Source: an uncultured Acidobacteriota bacterium (GTDB lineage: Bacteria > Acidobacteriota > Blastocatellia > Pyrinomonadales > Pyrinomonadaceae). From it: a stretch of 11,982 bases of DNA. The stretch lies in NCBI GenBank assembly GCA_902826385.1, contig CADEEU010000075.1, positions 1-11,982 on the forward strand, read 5' to 3'. The notes under the pieces were generated by a model. It did no database searches and was not told where the DNA came from. It was given only the letters and a program-made list of their open reading frames with translations. How positions within the stretch are numbered: position 1 is the stretch's first letter; every line of letters starts with the position of its first letter. A program made the translations under genes and the position numbers. Below, in pieces: positions 4,432 through 11,788 of the stretch.

Positions 4432-6615
4432 ATGAGCAATGAAATCAACAACTTATACGCCTTCGCCGATTTTCGCTTCGACAGCGAACGGCTGAAGCTT
4501 TGGCATAATGGAGACATTATTTTGCTCTCGCCAAAGGCGTCGGAGCTGCTGGCTTTGCTCGTTCGGCACGAAGGAAGATTCGTTTCAAAGGAAGAGATCT
4601 TCGAAACGGTATGGAAGGATACATTTGTTGAAGACGGTGTCCTCACGCAAAACATCTACACTTTGCGAAAGGCTCTCGGCACGAACGACGGTCAGCCGAT
4701 GATTGAAAATAGAACTCGTCTCGGTTATCGCCTTACCGTGCCGGTGCACAAAGCTATTCAAACGAACGGCGATCTCTCCATCGAAACTTTGCCGCTCGAA
4801 GATGCGACAGAACTTTCTACGAATGGGGAAATTACCCGCACGCCGCGGAGAATGCTGAGGCTGGCAATCGCAGGCGCTGTCGCGCTGATACTCTTACCAA
4901 CCGCTTTTTTCGGCTGGCGTTATCTACGGCCCTCGATCAACGCTTTTTTCCGTCCACCGATCGAAAGCGTCAAATTTACAAAACTGACGAACTCCGGCGA
5001 CCTTGTTAGCGCCGTTCTGTCTCCCGACGGCAATATAATCGCCTTCATCCGCGGCGACGGTGTTTATCTAAAAGACATAAACACCGACAAAGAGATCAAG
5101 CTCGACATCCCTAACGTTAAGTCTTTTAGTGCTTTACAGTTTTCTCCGGATGGCGAGAGTTTGTATTTTCGCAACAGCCGCATTCTATCCACTCAGGCCG
5201 CAATCATGCGAGTTTCGCGACTGGGCGGCGAGGCGGAACAGGTTATCGATCGTTCTTGGGGCACCTTCAGTGTTTCGCCGGACAGCTCAAGGATTGCTTA
5301 CATCTTAAACGTTCCGCCCGTGGCAAAATTCAACTTAAAAGTTAGGGACCTTGCCTCGGCCCAGGAAAAAGAGTTCTTTGCCGCGGAGCAGCCGCACAGT
5401 CCGTGTCTGGTCTGTACACCGGCGTGGTCGCCGGACGGCAGCAAAATAATTTTCGCGACCAACATTCCTACGGCGACCGGGCAACTTTTTATCGTCGATT
5501 TGAAAACGGATAAGAAAGACGAGATCAAGTTCGAAAAGCTTCGCCGATTCGAACAAGCGGCATGGCTTCCGGACGGCAGGAGCTTTATTGTTTCAGCGAC
5601 CGAGGGCAGCCGGTTCTTTCATCTTTGGAAGGTGTATTACCCGGACGGTGAAGTTCAGCCGCTTACCAATGGGCTGTCGAGCTATACGAAAGTTTCGGTC
5701 TCATCCGATGGTAACAGGGTGCTGGCTCTCAGGGCCGATGAAACAGCGAACGTCTTTATCGCCGAGACCGCCAATTTGAATCAAGTAAAACAGATAACGA
5801 CTGGCCCGCAGAACAGCTTCGGGCAAAACGGACTGCACTGGATAGACGAGAAACGGATTCTCTATTCGACACAGACCGAACAAAATCTCGCCGATAATTT
5901 GGCGATTGTGAATACCGACGATGGCTCGCGAACACCTGTAACCAATGAACGCCAGAGTTCGTTTCGCGTACCCGTTTCCGACGGGAAAACGATCTGGTTC
6001 ACAATGAACAAGGACGGGGCCGCCCAAATTTTTCAAATGGCATTGAACGGCAAAGATGTAAAGCAGTTGACCAGCGGCACCGACGGGCAAAGGCAGTCGC
6101 CGCGCGTCACGAGCGATGCGCGATATCTATACTACGTGCGACGCGGCAAGGATGGCGGAAGCATTATGCGCTTCGACCTGCAGAACCAAAAGGAGGAGAC
6201 TTTCTTCACTAACCCCGAGTACCAGCCCGGGCCGTTTCTCGAGCTTTCGCCCGACAATAAATATTTGACGTTCTTCCGGATGCAGGATCGTCCCACGAAC
6301 GCCGACGAAGATTTCAACGCTGTGATGACGGTCCTTTCCGTCGAAAACACCGATGACATTAAGACCTTTCCGGTTTCCGCGGTGCCGCCTATTCGAAGGT
6401 TTTCGCCCGATAGTCTTTTCGTGGATTACATCTATGCCGTTACCGACGCAACGCAGATAGTTCGCCAATCTATCGAGGGCGGTGAAGTACGGCCCGTTTT
6501 CACTACAACCGAAGGCAAGATCTTTAATTTTGCGTGGTCAAAAAATGGAAAGCAGCTTGCTCTTTCGCTAGGACGGCAAAACAAGGACGCAGTACTGTTG
6601 ACCGACCTTCACTAG
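4432..6615 (+). CDS. CadC-like winged-helix regulator with TM helix and TolB/PD40 propeller
   Basis: The 727-residue protein begins with an OmpR/PhoB-type winged-helix DNA-binding domain (about 9-105). It has the usual LSPKASELLALLVRHEGRFVS block, a recognition helix near 67-83 (VLTQNIYTLRKALG) and a wing at 91-101 (TRLGYRL). After a polar linker comes one hydrophobic helix at about 141-162, preceded by Arg-rich residues, so the DNA-binding part stays in the cytoplasm and the rest faces the periplasm. The rest is a beta propeller with many PD40-type blades, seen as SPDG, SPDS, LPDG and SPDN motifs followed by short hydrophobic strands. This is the CadC/ToxR topology: a one-component sensor acting on DNA from the membrane. 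The ligand is unknown. The gene is divergent from the lipoprotein operon and may control it and itself. Its stop lies 2 bp from the stop of the converging permease gene. Confidence 0.88.
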   Translation: MSNEINNLYAFADFRFDSERLKLWHNGDIILLSPKASELLALLVRHEGRFVSKEEIFETVWKDTFVEDGVLTQNIYTLRKALGTNDGQPMIENRTRLGYRLTVPVHKAIQTNGDLSIETLPLEDATELSTNGEITRTPRRMLRLAIAGAVALILLPTAFFGWRYLRPSINAFFRPPIESVKFTKLTNSGDLVSAVLSPDGNIIAFIRGDGVYLKDINTDKEIKLDIPNVKSFSALQFSPDGESLYFRNSRILSTQAAIMRVSRLGGEAEQVIDRSWGTFSVSPDSSRIAYILNVPPVAKFNLKVRDLASAQEKEFFAAEQPHSPCLVCTPAWSPDGSKIIFATNIPTATGQLFIVDLKTDKKDEIKFEKLRRFEQAAWLPDGRSFIVSATEGSRFFHLWKVYYPDGEVQPLTNGLSSYTKVSVSSDGNRVLALRADETANVFIAETANLNQVKQITTGPQNSFGQNGLHWIDEKRILYSTQTEQNLADNLAIVNTDDGSRTPVTNERQSSFRVPVSDGKTIWFTMNKDGAAQIFQMALNGKDVKQLTSGTDGQRQSPRVTSDARYLYYVRRGKDGGSIMRFDLQNQKEETFFTNPEYQPGPFLELSPDNKYLTFFRMQDRPTNADEDFNAVMTVLSVENTDDIKTFPVSAVPPIRRFSPDSLFVDYIYAVTDATQIVRQSIEGGEVRPVFTTTEGKIFNFAWSKNGKQLALSLGRQNKDAVLLTDLH

Positions 6616-6617
6616 CT

Positions 6618-7886
6618 TTACTCATACCTAAGAGCATCGATCGGATTTAGCCTCGCGGCCTTCCACGCGGGCAAAAGACCGAAAACCAGTCCAAGACCGA
6701 CGGATACGCAAAAGCCGACGATAGGCGCCCACAGCGGAATATACGTCGGAAGAATCATTTTGATCAGCATCGAAAGTCCGACACCGATCACAATCCCAAG
6801 CAGGCCACCGAGGCCCGTCAGCGTCGCCGCTTCGATCAAAAACTGGGTAATAATATCCAGGCTGCGGGCGCCGATCGCTTTGCGGACGCCGATTTCTTTG
6901 GTTCGTTCCGTAACTGAAACCAGCATGACATTCATCACCCCGATGCCGCCGATCAACAGGCCGACGCTTGAGATGGCGACCATGAGAATAAAAATGCCGC
7001 TTGTGATTGCGCTGAATTGCTTGATTATCTGATCGGATGTTTGAACGCCGAAATTGTCAGGCTTGTCCGAGGGAACATTTCGTTGCCTTCGCAGGATCAG
7101 CCTCATTTCCTCAAGCGCCTCGATCATTTTGCCGGGCTTAGCGGTCGCCATTATGAAGCAGTCTTCATTCGCCGGATACAACTGCTTGATCGTTTTAAAT
7201 GGTAGGTATACCGCCTTGTTCTCGTTATTCGGATCTTCGGCTCCGATCAAAAAGATCTCACGTTCTTTCAGCACGCCAATGACGCGATAGCCGCGTCCTT
7301 CGACCTGAATTTCCTGGTCAAGCGCATTCGAGTAAGGGAACAACGTGTTTGCAACGTCGATGCCAATAACCGCGACCTTGCCTCTCTTGGCCTCCTCGTC
7401 GGCGGTAAAATACCGGCCTTCCGCCAGCGTGGTTACGCCCATCTGAAAATAATCGGATGCCGCTCCCTGAACTGTTGCGTTCGTCATCTCGATTTCCTTG
7501 TTTCGGACGTTGACGCGTTCGGTAAACGGCCCGGCAATAAAATCGACCGGTGACATAAACGGACTGACATAATCGCAATTGACGCACTCAGCCCGAATAG
7601 CATCTGCGTCTTTTTCGGTCAGTGGCTTGCGGGTTCGCTCCTCGGTCGAAGGATTAAAGTTAAATCCTGGATCGAATTTAAATGCGTAAATCGAATTCGT
7701 TCCGAAAGACTCGATCTCTTTAGAAACACGCGAGTCTATCCCCGACACAAACGCCGCGATCACGATAACCGTAACCGTGCCGACAACAACGCCCAGGATC
7801 GTCAAGAACGAGCGCAGCTTATGATGCCGCAGCGTGTCGAACGCCATCAGCAGGTTCTCGTAGAAATTTGACCGAGGGAAATTCAT
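6618..7886 (-). CDS. MacB/FtsX-type ABC transporter permease (second of pair)
   Basis: From the chosen start this is 422 residues with MacB-family layout: a short cytoplasmic N-terminal segment ending in HHKLRSFLTILGVVVG, the first membrane helix, a large periplasmic MacB_PCD-type domain, then a C-terminal FtsX domain with three helices, the coupling motif RTKEIGVRKAIGAR and the terminal motif PAWKAARLNPIDALRYE. Such permeases move peptides, lipids or toxins or work mechanically through the periplasm with a separate MacB-like ATPase. None is encoded here. The open frame could begin at 7961, but that extension is encoded by the spacer palindrome and has no ribosome site. The ATG at 7886 gives an N terminus that aligns with the sister permease. 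No obvious Shine-Dalgarno precedes it. The spacer to the upstream permease is 79 bases. Confidence 0.88.
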   Translation of the reverse strand: MNFPRSNFYENLLMAFDTLRHHKLRSFLTILGVVVGTVTVIVIAAFVSGIDSRVSKEIESFGTNSIYAFKFDPGFNFNPSTEERTRKPLTEKDADAIRAECVNCDYVSPFMSPVDFIAGPFTERVNVRNKEIEMTNATVQGAASDYFQMGVTTLAEGRYFTADEEAKRGKVAVIGIDVANTLFPYSNALDQEIQVEGRGYRVIGVLKEREIFLIGAEDPNNENKAVYLPFKTIKQLYPANEDCFIMATAKPGKMIEALEEMRLILRRQRNVPSDKPDNFGVQTSDQIIKQFSAITSGIFILMVAISSVGLLIGGIGVMNVMLVSVTERTKEIGVRKAIGARSLDIITQFLIEAATLTGLGGLLGIVIGVGLSMLIKMILPTYIPLWAPIVGFCVSVGLGLVFGLLPAWKAARLNPIDALRYE

Positions 7887-7897
7887 AACACGGTTTA

Positions 7898-7957
7898 GAG
7901 TTCGAGCTTTTAGCTTTGCGTTCGCTTTACCGACAGGACAAGCTAAAGCTTGAACTC
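7898..7957. repeat. REP-like palindrome between the permease genes
   Basis: The left arm 7898-7918 begins GAGTTCGAGCTTTTAGC. It is an imperfect inverted copy of the right arm 7939-7957 (CAAGCTAAAGCTTGAACTC), and a 20-base centre separates them. The right arm contains the smaller palindrome CAAGCTAAAGCTTG. In the leftward mRNA it forms a strong hairpin between the two cistrons and may set their relative level. It looks like a dispersed intergenic element. Confidence 0.65.
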
Positions 7958-7965
7958 TCAAAAAA

Positions 7966-9192
7966 TTACTCAGCCCTCAACGCCTCGATAGGGTCGAGTT
8001 TTGCGGCCTTCCACGCCGGATAAACGCCGGAGATTAGACCGACGCTGCTTGAAACGAAGAGCGCGATTGTTACCCAAACCAAAGGCAGTGCCGTCGGGAT
8101 TGAAAATGCGACCGCGACCAACTTAGCTATCGAATACGCGATCGCAACTCCGATCGCCCCGCCGATCATTGCCAGTGTCGTCGATTCAGCCAGAAATTGC
8201 TTCAGCACGTCGCCCTGGCGTGCCCCGATGCTTTTGCGAATACCGATCTCTTTCGTCCGCTCCGTCACACTCACCAGCATTATGTTCATTATCACAATAC
8301 CGCCGACAAGCAGCGAGATTGACGTAACGCCGATCGCGGCGACCTGTATCGTGCCGAATATTTTGTCGCGAAGCTCGTTTATCGCCTTTGGTGTGACTAT
8401 ACCGAAGGTATCCCTTTCCGAGGGCTCCAGTTTTCGACGAACGCGCATCAACGTGCGGGCTTCTTCCAGGGCATCTTCGTACGTTTCGGGCGTGGTCGAA
8501 GCGACGGAAATCGATATCGAACGCCTGGTGCCGTAGATCGACAAAAAAGTAGACAGAGGCATCGATACGTACATATCGCGCGTCTGCCCAAACGCCGAGC
8601 CGAGTTCTTTTCCAACGCCAATCACCTGAAAAACCCGGCCGTCGACCTTAATCGTCTGGCCCAGCGGATTTCCGGTCGGAAACAGCTTTTCCGCCGTTTC
8701 CGAACCGATAACGCAGACGAACTTCCGCGCCTCTTCCTCGGCATTGCTAAAATAGCGGCCCTGACTCATCTCGATCTTTTCGATCTCTTCGATATTCGGC
8801 GTCGTCGCTTTCACCTGTACGCTTAAGAGTGATTTATCACCGAATTTAATATCTGCCATCGAGCCCGATTTACCGCCCGCGTCCTTTATAAATCCACCGC
8901 GGCCCTTCAATGCCTGAAGATCGTTGATATCAACGTCCTTGTTACGCCGGCGGGCTGCGTTGAGGGCTTCGACACTTGAGAAATCCTCGATGGAAAATCG
9001 CTGCACGCTAAAGGCGTTCGTCCCGATGTTCGCAATTTTTTCGTCGACGTACGCGTTGAAGCCTTCGATCAGCGAAACCACCACGATCACCGTCGCCACG
9101 CCGAAGATCACGCCAAGCAGAGTCAGAAACGACCGGAGCTTGTGCCCGAGGATAGATGCGAATGCAAGTTTTAGCGCTTCGAAAAACGACAT
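7966..9192 (-). CDS. MacB/FtsX-type ABC transporter permease (first of pair)
   Basis: This 408-residue protein is a sister of the downstream permease. It has an N-terminal segment with LGHKLRSFLTLLGVIFG running into helix 1, a periplasmic MacB_PCD domain to about residue 265, then three C-terminal helices with RTKEIGIRKSIGAR between the first two and the ending YPAWKAAKLDPIEALRAE. Those two cytoplasmic motifs are the family's ATPase-coupling and C-terminal signatures. The length is that of stand-alone MacB-type permeases, not of the roughly 800-residue duplicated orphan permeases of acidobacteria. The ATG at 9192 has no clear Shine-Dalgarno. On the minus strand TTCACA, 18 bases, TATTGT lie just upstream and would give a very short leader. 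The pair may form a heterodimeric channel using an ATPase encoded elsewhere. Confidence 0.88.
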   Translation of the reverse strand: MSFFEALKLAFASILGHKLRSFLTLLGVIFGVATVIVVVSLIEGFNAYVDEKIANIGTNAFSVQRFSIEDFSSVEALNAARRRNKDVDINDLQALKGRGGFIKDAGGKSGSMADIKFGDKSLLSVQVKATTPNIEEIEKIEMSQGRYFSNAEEEARKFVCVIGSETAEKLFPTGNPLGQTIKVDGRVFQVIGVGKELGSAFGQTRDMYVSMPLSTFLSIYGTRRSISISVASTTPETYEDALEEARTLMRVRRKLEPSERDTFGIVTPKAINELRDKIFGTIQVAAIGVTSISLLVGGIVIMNIMLVSVTERTKEIGIRKSIGARQGDVLKQFLAESTTLAMIGGAIGVAIAYSIAKLVAVAFSIPTALPLVWVTIALFVSSSVGLISGVYPAWKAAKLDPIEALRAE

Positions 9193-9291
9193 CGTATTAA
9201 ATAGAACAATATCAGGTACGCGCGAGACTTGTGAATGTTTCGGGTAGATTTTAGGTTCTCGTCGAGGAGGTTTTTAACGCGGATTGAGCTG

Positions 9292-9359
9292 ATCGGGCGA
9301 ATAACTGTGGATAAGATTCCTACGGAAAAATCCAGATAAATTCGCGAAATTCGCCCGAT
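9292..9359. repeat. intergenic inverted repeat enclosing a perfect DnaA box
   Basis: ATCGGGCGAAT (9292-9302) and ATTCGCCCGAT (9349-9359) are perfect 11-bp inverted copies 46 bases apart, in the 242-base spacer between the leftward permease and rightward obgE. Inside them, TGTGGATAA at 9306-9314 is a perfect minus-strand DnaA box. The right arm sits in a TTCGCGAAATTCGCCCG run typical of dispersed spacer repeats. A single DnaA box in 12 kb may be chance. Confidence 0.55.
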
Positions 9360-9434
9360 TCGTGTTGCATGCTACCGCAAGCAAACAAAACCGTCATTTT
9401 GCCAATCCAAAATCGAAAACCTAGAATCTAAGCA

Positions 9435-10466
9435 GTGTTCATCGATCGCGTTAAAATTAAAGTAAAAGCCGGCGACGGCGGTAACGGCGTCACTGCATTT
9501 CGTCGTGAGAAGTTCGTGCCACGCGGCGGGCCCAGCGGCGGCGACGGCGGCGTGGGCGGAAGCGTTTGGCTGGAATCCGACGAAGGCCTGAATACGCTGC
9601 TGCACCTGCGCTACAACCCCGAGCACAAAGCCGAACGCGGCCGCCACGGTGAAGGATCGAACCGCCATGGCAAAGACGGTGCGGATGTGACGGTAAAAGT
9701 TCCGGTAGGCACGCAGATCTTTAACGCCGAAACGGATGAGCTTGAGGTCGATTTTAGCGAGCCCGGCCAGCGTCAAATGATGGCAAAGGGAGGAAAAGGC
9801 GGTGGGGGAAATGCCCATTTCGCAACACCGACGCGGCGTGCGCCAAAGTTTCACTACCAGGGTCGCCCCGGGCAGGAAAAAGAACTTCAGCTCGAATTGA
9901 AATTGATCGCCGATGTCGGTCTCGTCGGCTTTCCAAACGCCGGTAAATCGACCCTGATCTCGGTCATTTCCGCGGCTAAACCCAAGATCGCAGATTATCC
10001 GTTCACCACGCTCGAACCGAATCTCGGCGTCGTGGATATGGGCGATTACAAAACATTCGTCGTTGCGGATATTCCAGGACTGATCGAAGGTGCTTCGGAA
10101 GGTGCCGGACTAGGCGACCGCTTTCTGCGTCATGTCGAGCGTACGAAATTGATCCTGCACCTGGTCGATGTGTCTTCCTTCTCAGGCCGCGATCCGGTGG
10201 AAGATTATGAGATCATCAACCGCGAGCTTGCAAACTACAGCGAAGATTTGGCAACGCGGCCGCAGATAGTCGTTGCAACAAAGATCGATTCGCTGGACGA
10301 TCCGGAAAGATTGGAAAACCTGAAGAAAAGAGCGAAACAGGACCGTAAGCAGTTTTTCGCTATCTCGTCGGTGGCGCGAACGAATATCGAAGAGTTGGTA
10401 TTTGCAGTTTCAAAAGATCTTGAGGCAATCGGGAAAACTAGCGTTGCACGCTCAGGAGCACTCTAG
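9435..10466 (+). CDS. obgE: GTPase Obg (ribosome assembly GTPase)
   Basis: This 343-residue protein has the three-part Obg layout. Residues 1-158 are the glycine-rich Obg fold, including KAGDGGNG and PRGGPSGGDGG. The G domain follows with G1 GFPNAGKS (165-172), the switch segment YPFTTLEPNLGVV (188-200), G3 DIPG (212-215), G4 TKID (282-285) and a G5-like SSVA. Only a short tail follows, which is normal for the variable C terminus. Obg proteins bind the large ribosomal subunit late in its assembly and link growth to GTP and ppGpp levels. The start is a GTG giving the conserved F(I/V)D.VKI beginning; no strong ribosome site precedes it. It leads the obgE-nadD-rsfS-rlmH housekeeping run. Confidence 0.96.
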   Translation: MFIDRVKIKVKAGDGGNGVTAFRREKFVPRGGPSGGDGGVGGSVWLESDEGLNTLLHLRYNPEHKAERGRHGEGSNRHGKDGADVTVKVPVGTQIFNAETDELEVDFSEPGQRQMMAKGGKGGGGNAHFATPTRRAPKFHYQGRPGQEKELQLELKLIADVGLVGFPNAGKSTLISVISAAKPKIADYPFTTLEPNLGVVDMGDYKTFVVADIPGLIEGASEGAGLGDRFLRHVERTKLILHLVDVSSFSGRDPVEDYEIINRELANYSEDLATRPQIVVATKIDSLDDPERLENLKKRAKQDRKQFFAISSVARTNIEELVFAVSKDLEAIGKTSVARSGAL

Positions 10467-10478
10467 ACCGAGCTTTCG

Positions 10479-10576
10479 CGCCCTCTGCGTGATGTTCTTT
10501 GCGACCTCTACATTTGAACCCTCTCATGCGTTCTTCAACGCAGAGTCCACAGAGTATACGCCGAGATCACGGAGAA
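10479..10576. repeat. inverted CGCAGAG-type periodic repeat between obgE and nadD
   Basis: The right arm (10531-10576) repeats a GCAGAG-like hexamer about every 9-10 bases: CGCAGAG, CACAGAG, CGCCGAG, CACGGAG. The left arm (10479-10508) holds the same kind of units on the opposite strand (CTCTGCG, then TTTGCG and CCTCT). Together they make an imperfect palindrome filling the spacer. The open frame that extends nadD upstream to 10499 translates this element and is not protein-coding. Confidence 0.6.
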
Positions 10577-10600
10577 GATGAGAAAACGCTGGAAAATACA

Positions 10601-11254
10601 ATGAAGAAAATTGCATATTTCGGCGGCACTTTCGATCCGGTGCATAAAGGTCATCTTACGATCGGTCGGTCGTTGGTGAAGCTGTTTGGACTTGATCGAT
10701 TTTTCTTCCTGCCCGCGTTTCATGCTCCGCACAAGCCTGATCGGCCGCCGACTTCCGGGTACCACCGGTATGCCATGCTCTGCCTAGCGACCTGCGACGA
10801 GCAAAACATTTCCGTATCTACCCTCGAACTTGATAAGCGCGAAAAGCGATACACCATCGACACACTTGCTGAGATCAAAGCTTTGCATCCAGGTTCGAAG
10901 GTCTTTTTCGTAATGGGGGCCGATTCATGGACGGACATAAGAACGTGGCATGATTGGGAAAATTTATTGCTTTCGCATAACCATATCGTTGTAACCAGAC
11001 CGGGTTATGAGATCGGGTTTAGTCACGTTACCGCCGGGGTGCGGGAACGGATAGTTGATTTACGAAACGGCTCGACCGATTCTGCCCAACTTACCCACGC
11101 AAATCCCAGAATTTACGTTACCGATATTGCGCTAATTGATGTCTCCGCGACTGAGATAAGACAAGACATCGCGACGGACGATATTTTGGACAACTCGGAC
11201 GCCGTGCCCGCCGAGGTTGCAAAATACATCGAAAAGTACGAACTTTATAACTGA
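10601..11254 (+). CDS. nadD: nicotinate-nucleotide adenylyltransferase
   Basis: This 217-residue enzyme makes nicotinate adenine dinucleotide from nicotinate mononucleotide and ATP in NAD synthesis. It shows the nucleotidyltransferase start GGTFDPVHKGHL (8-19) with the HxGH motif at 15-18, the HAPHKP segment (41-46) usual in NadD, the GADSW motif (106-110), and the C-terminal SATEIR (182-187), the family's variant of ISSTxIR. The length is normal. The ATG at 10601 places the first strand MKKIAYFGG as expected; the frame is open back to 10499 but only through a repeat element. A weak GGAA lies 6 bases before the start. Its stop overlaps the rsfS start by one base (TGATG), so the two are translationally coupled. 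Confidence 0.95.
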   Translation: MKKIAYFGGTFDPVHKGHLTIGRSLVKLFGLDRFFFLPAFHAPHKPDRPPTSGYHRYAMLCLATCDEQNISVSTLELDKREKRYTIDTLAEIKALHPGSKVFFVMGADSWTDIRTWHDWENLLLSHNHIVVTRPGYEIGFSHVTAGVRERIVDLRNGSTDSAQLTHANPRIYVTDIALIDVSATEIRQDIATDDILDNSDAVPAEVAKYIEKYELYN

Positions 11255-11682
11255 TGGAAGAAATTCAGGAAAAGACCCTTCATCGTGAGTCCGTCAAGAT
11301 AGAAATACCAAAGATTTCAATTCCGTTTGCCGAGATAGACCCCGAGGTCCAGCTTGCCGTACGGTGTGCGGCGGATAAGAAAGGTCTCGACATTCGAGTA
11401 TTAGACCTTCGGCAGATCGCGACATTTACCGAATTTTTCGTGGTGGCCAGCGGTGCTAATCAGCGGCAGGTTCAGGCGATTTCAGACGAGATAAGCGAAC
11501 AGTTGAAAAAGCAGTTAAGCACTCGTGCCATTCGCGTCGAAGGTTACAGTGCCGGAGAGTGGGTGCTGCTTGATTTCGGTGATTTCATAGTTCACGTGTT
11601 CGACAAGGACGCACGCGAATTCTACGACCTGGAACGCCTGTGGCGTGACGCTCAAAAAGTCGACCTTCCGGCTGAATTGTAG
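11254..11682 (+). CDS. rsfS: ribosome silencing factor RsfS (YbeB/Iojap family)
   Basis: This 142-residue protein carries the full RsfS core: the TEFFVVASG strand with QRQVQAISDEI, then EGYSAGEWVLLDFGDFIVHVF and the closing F.DLERLW. RsfS binds ribosomal protein L14 (uL14) on the 50S subunit and blocks subunit joining when nutrients are low. About 30 extra N-terminal residues, charged and with no known motif, precede the core, so it is longer than the roughly 105-residue E. coli protein. A shorter start inside the frame cannot be excluded, but the one-base overlap with the nadD stop favours the annotated ATG. The neighbours obgE, nadD and rlmH make the identity secure. Confidence 0.95.
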   Translation: MEEIQEKTLHRESVKIEIPKISIPFAEIDPEVQLAVRCAADKKGLDIRVLDLRQIATFTEFFVVASGANQRQVQAISDEISEQLKKQLSTRAIRVEGYSAGEWVLLDFGDFIVHVFDKDAREFYDLERLWRDAQKVDLPAEL

Positions 11683-11700
11683 GTTCCGGGTTAACTATTC

Positions 11701-11753
11701 ACTATCGACTAAAAAACTATCCACTGAATGTAAAAGAATCATGAGTCGATAGT
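11701..11753. repeat. 10-bp inverted repeat between rsfS and rlmH
   Basis: ACTATCGACT (11701-11710) and AGTCGATAGT (11744-11753) are perfect inverted copies with a 33-base AT-rich loop. The left part also repeats CTATTCACTAT, ACTATCCACT in tandem-like fashion (11693-11725). It has no clear T-run after it, so it is probably a spacer repeat or an mRNA hairpin and not a terminator. It splits rlmH slightly from the rest of the run (106-base spacer). Confidence 0.55.
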
Positions 11754-11788
11754 TTGTGTCTGGCCCTTAGAGGACAAAAAGGCTGCCG

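Noticed and set aside
5701..6468. Two leftward open frames of 129 and 113 residues inside the regulator gene
   Set aside because: They are antisense shadows of the propeller-coding region, which has clear family motifs in the forward frame.
7887..7961. 25-residue N-terminal extension of the second permease
   Set aside because: The extension is encoded by the spacer palindrome. The start at 7886 aligns with the sister permease.
9372..9854. 160-residue leftward open frame opposite obgE
   Set aside because: It is antisense to the highly conserved glycine-rich Obg domain and has no homology signal.
10499..10600. 34-residue N-terminal extension of NadD
   Set aside because: It translates the CGCAGAG repeat. 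NadD proteins begin directly with the first strand seen from the ATG at 10601.
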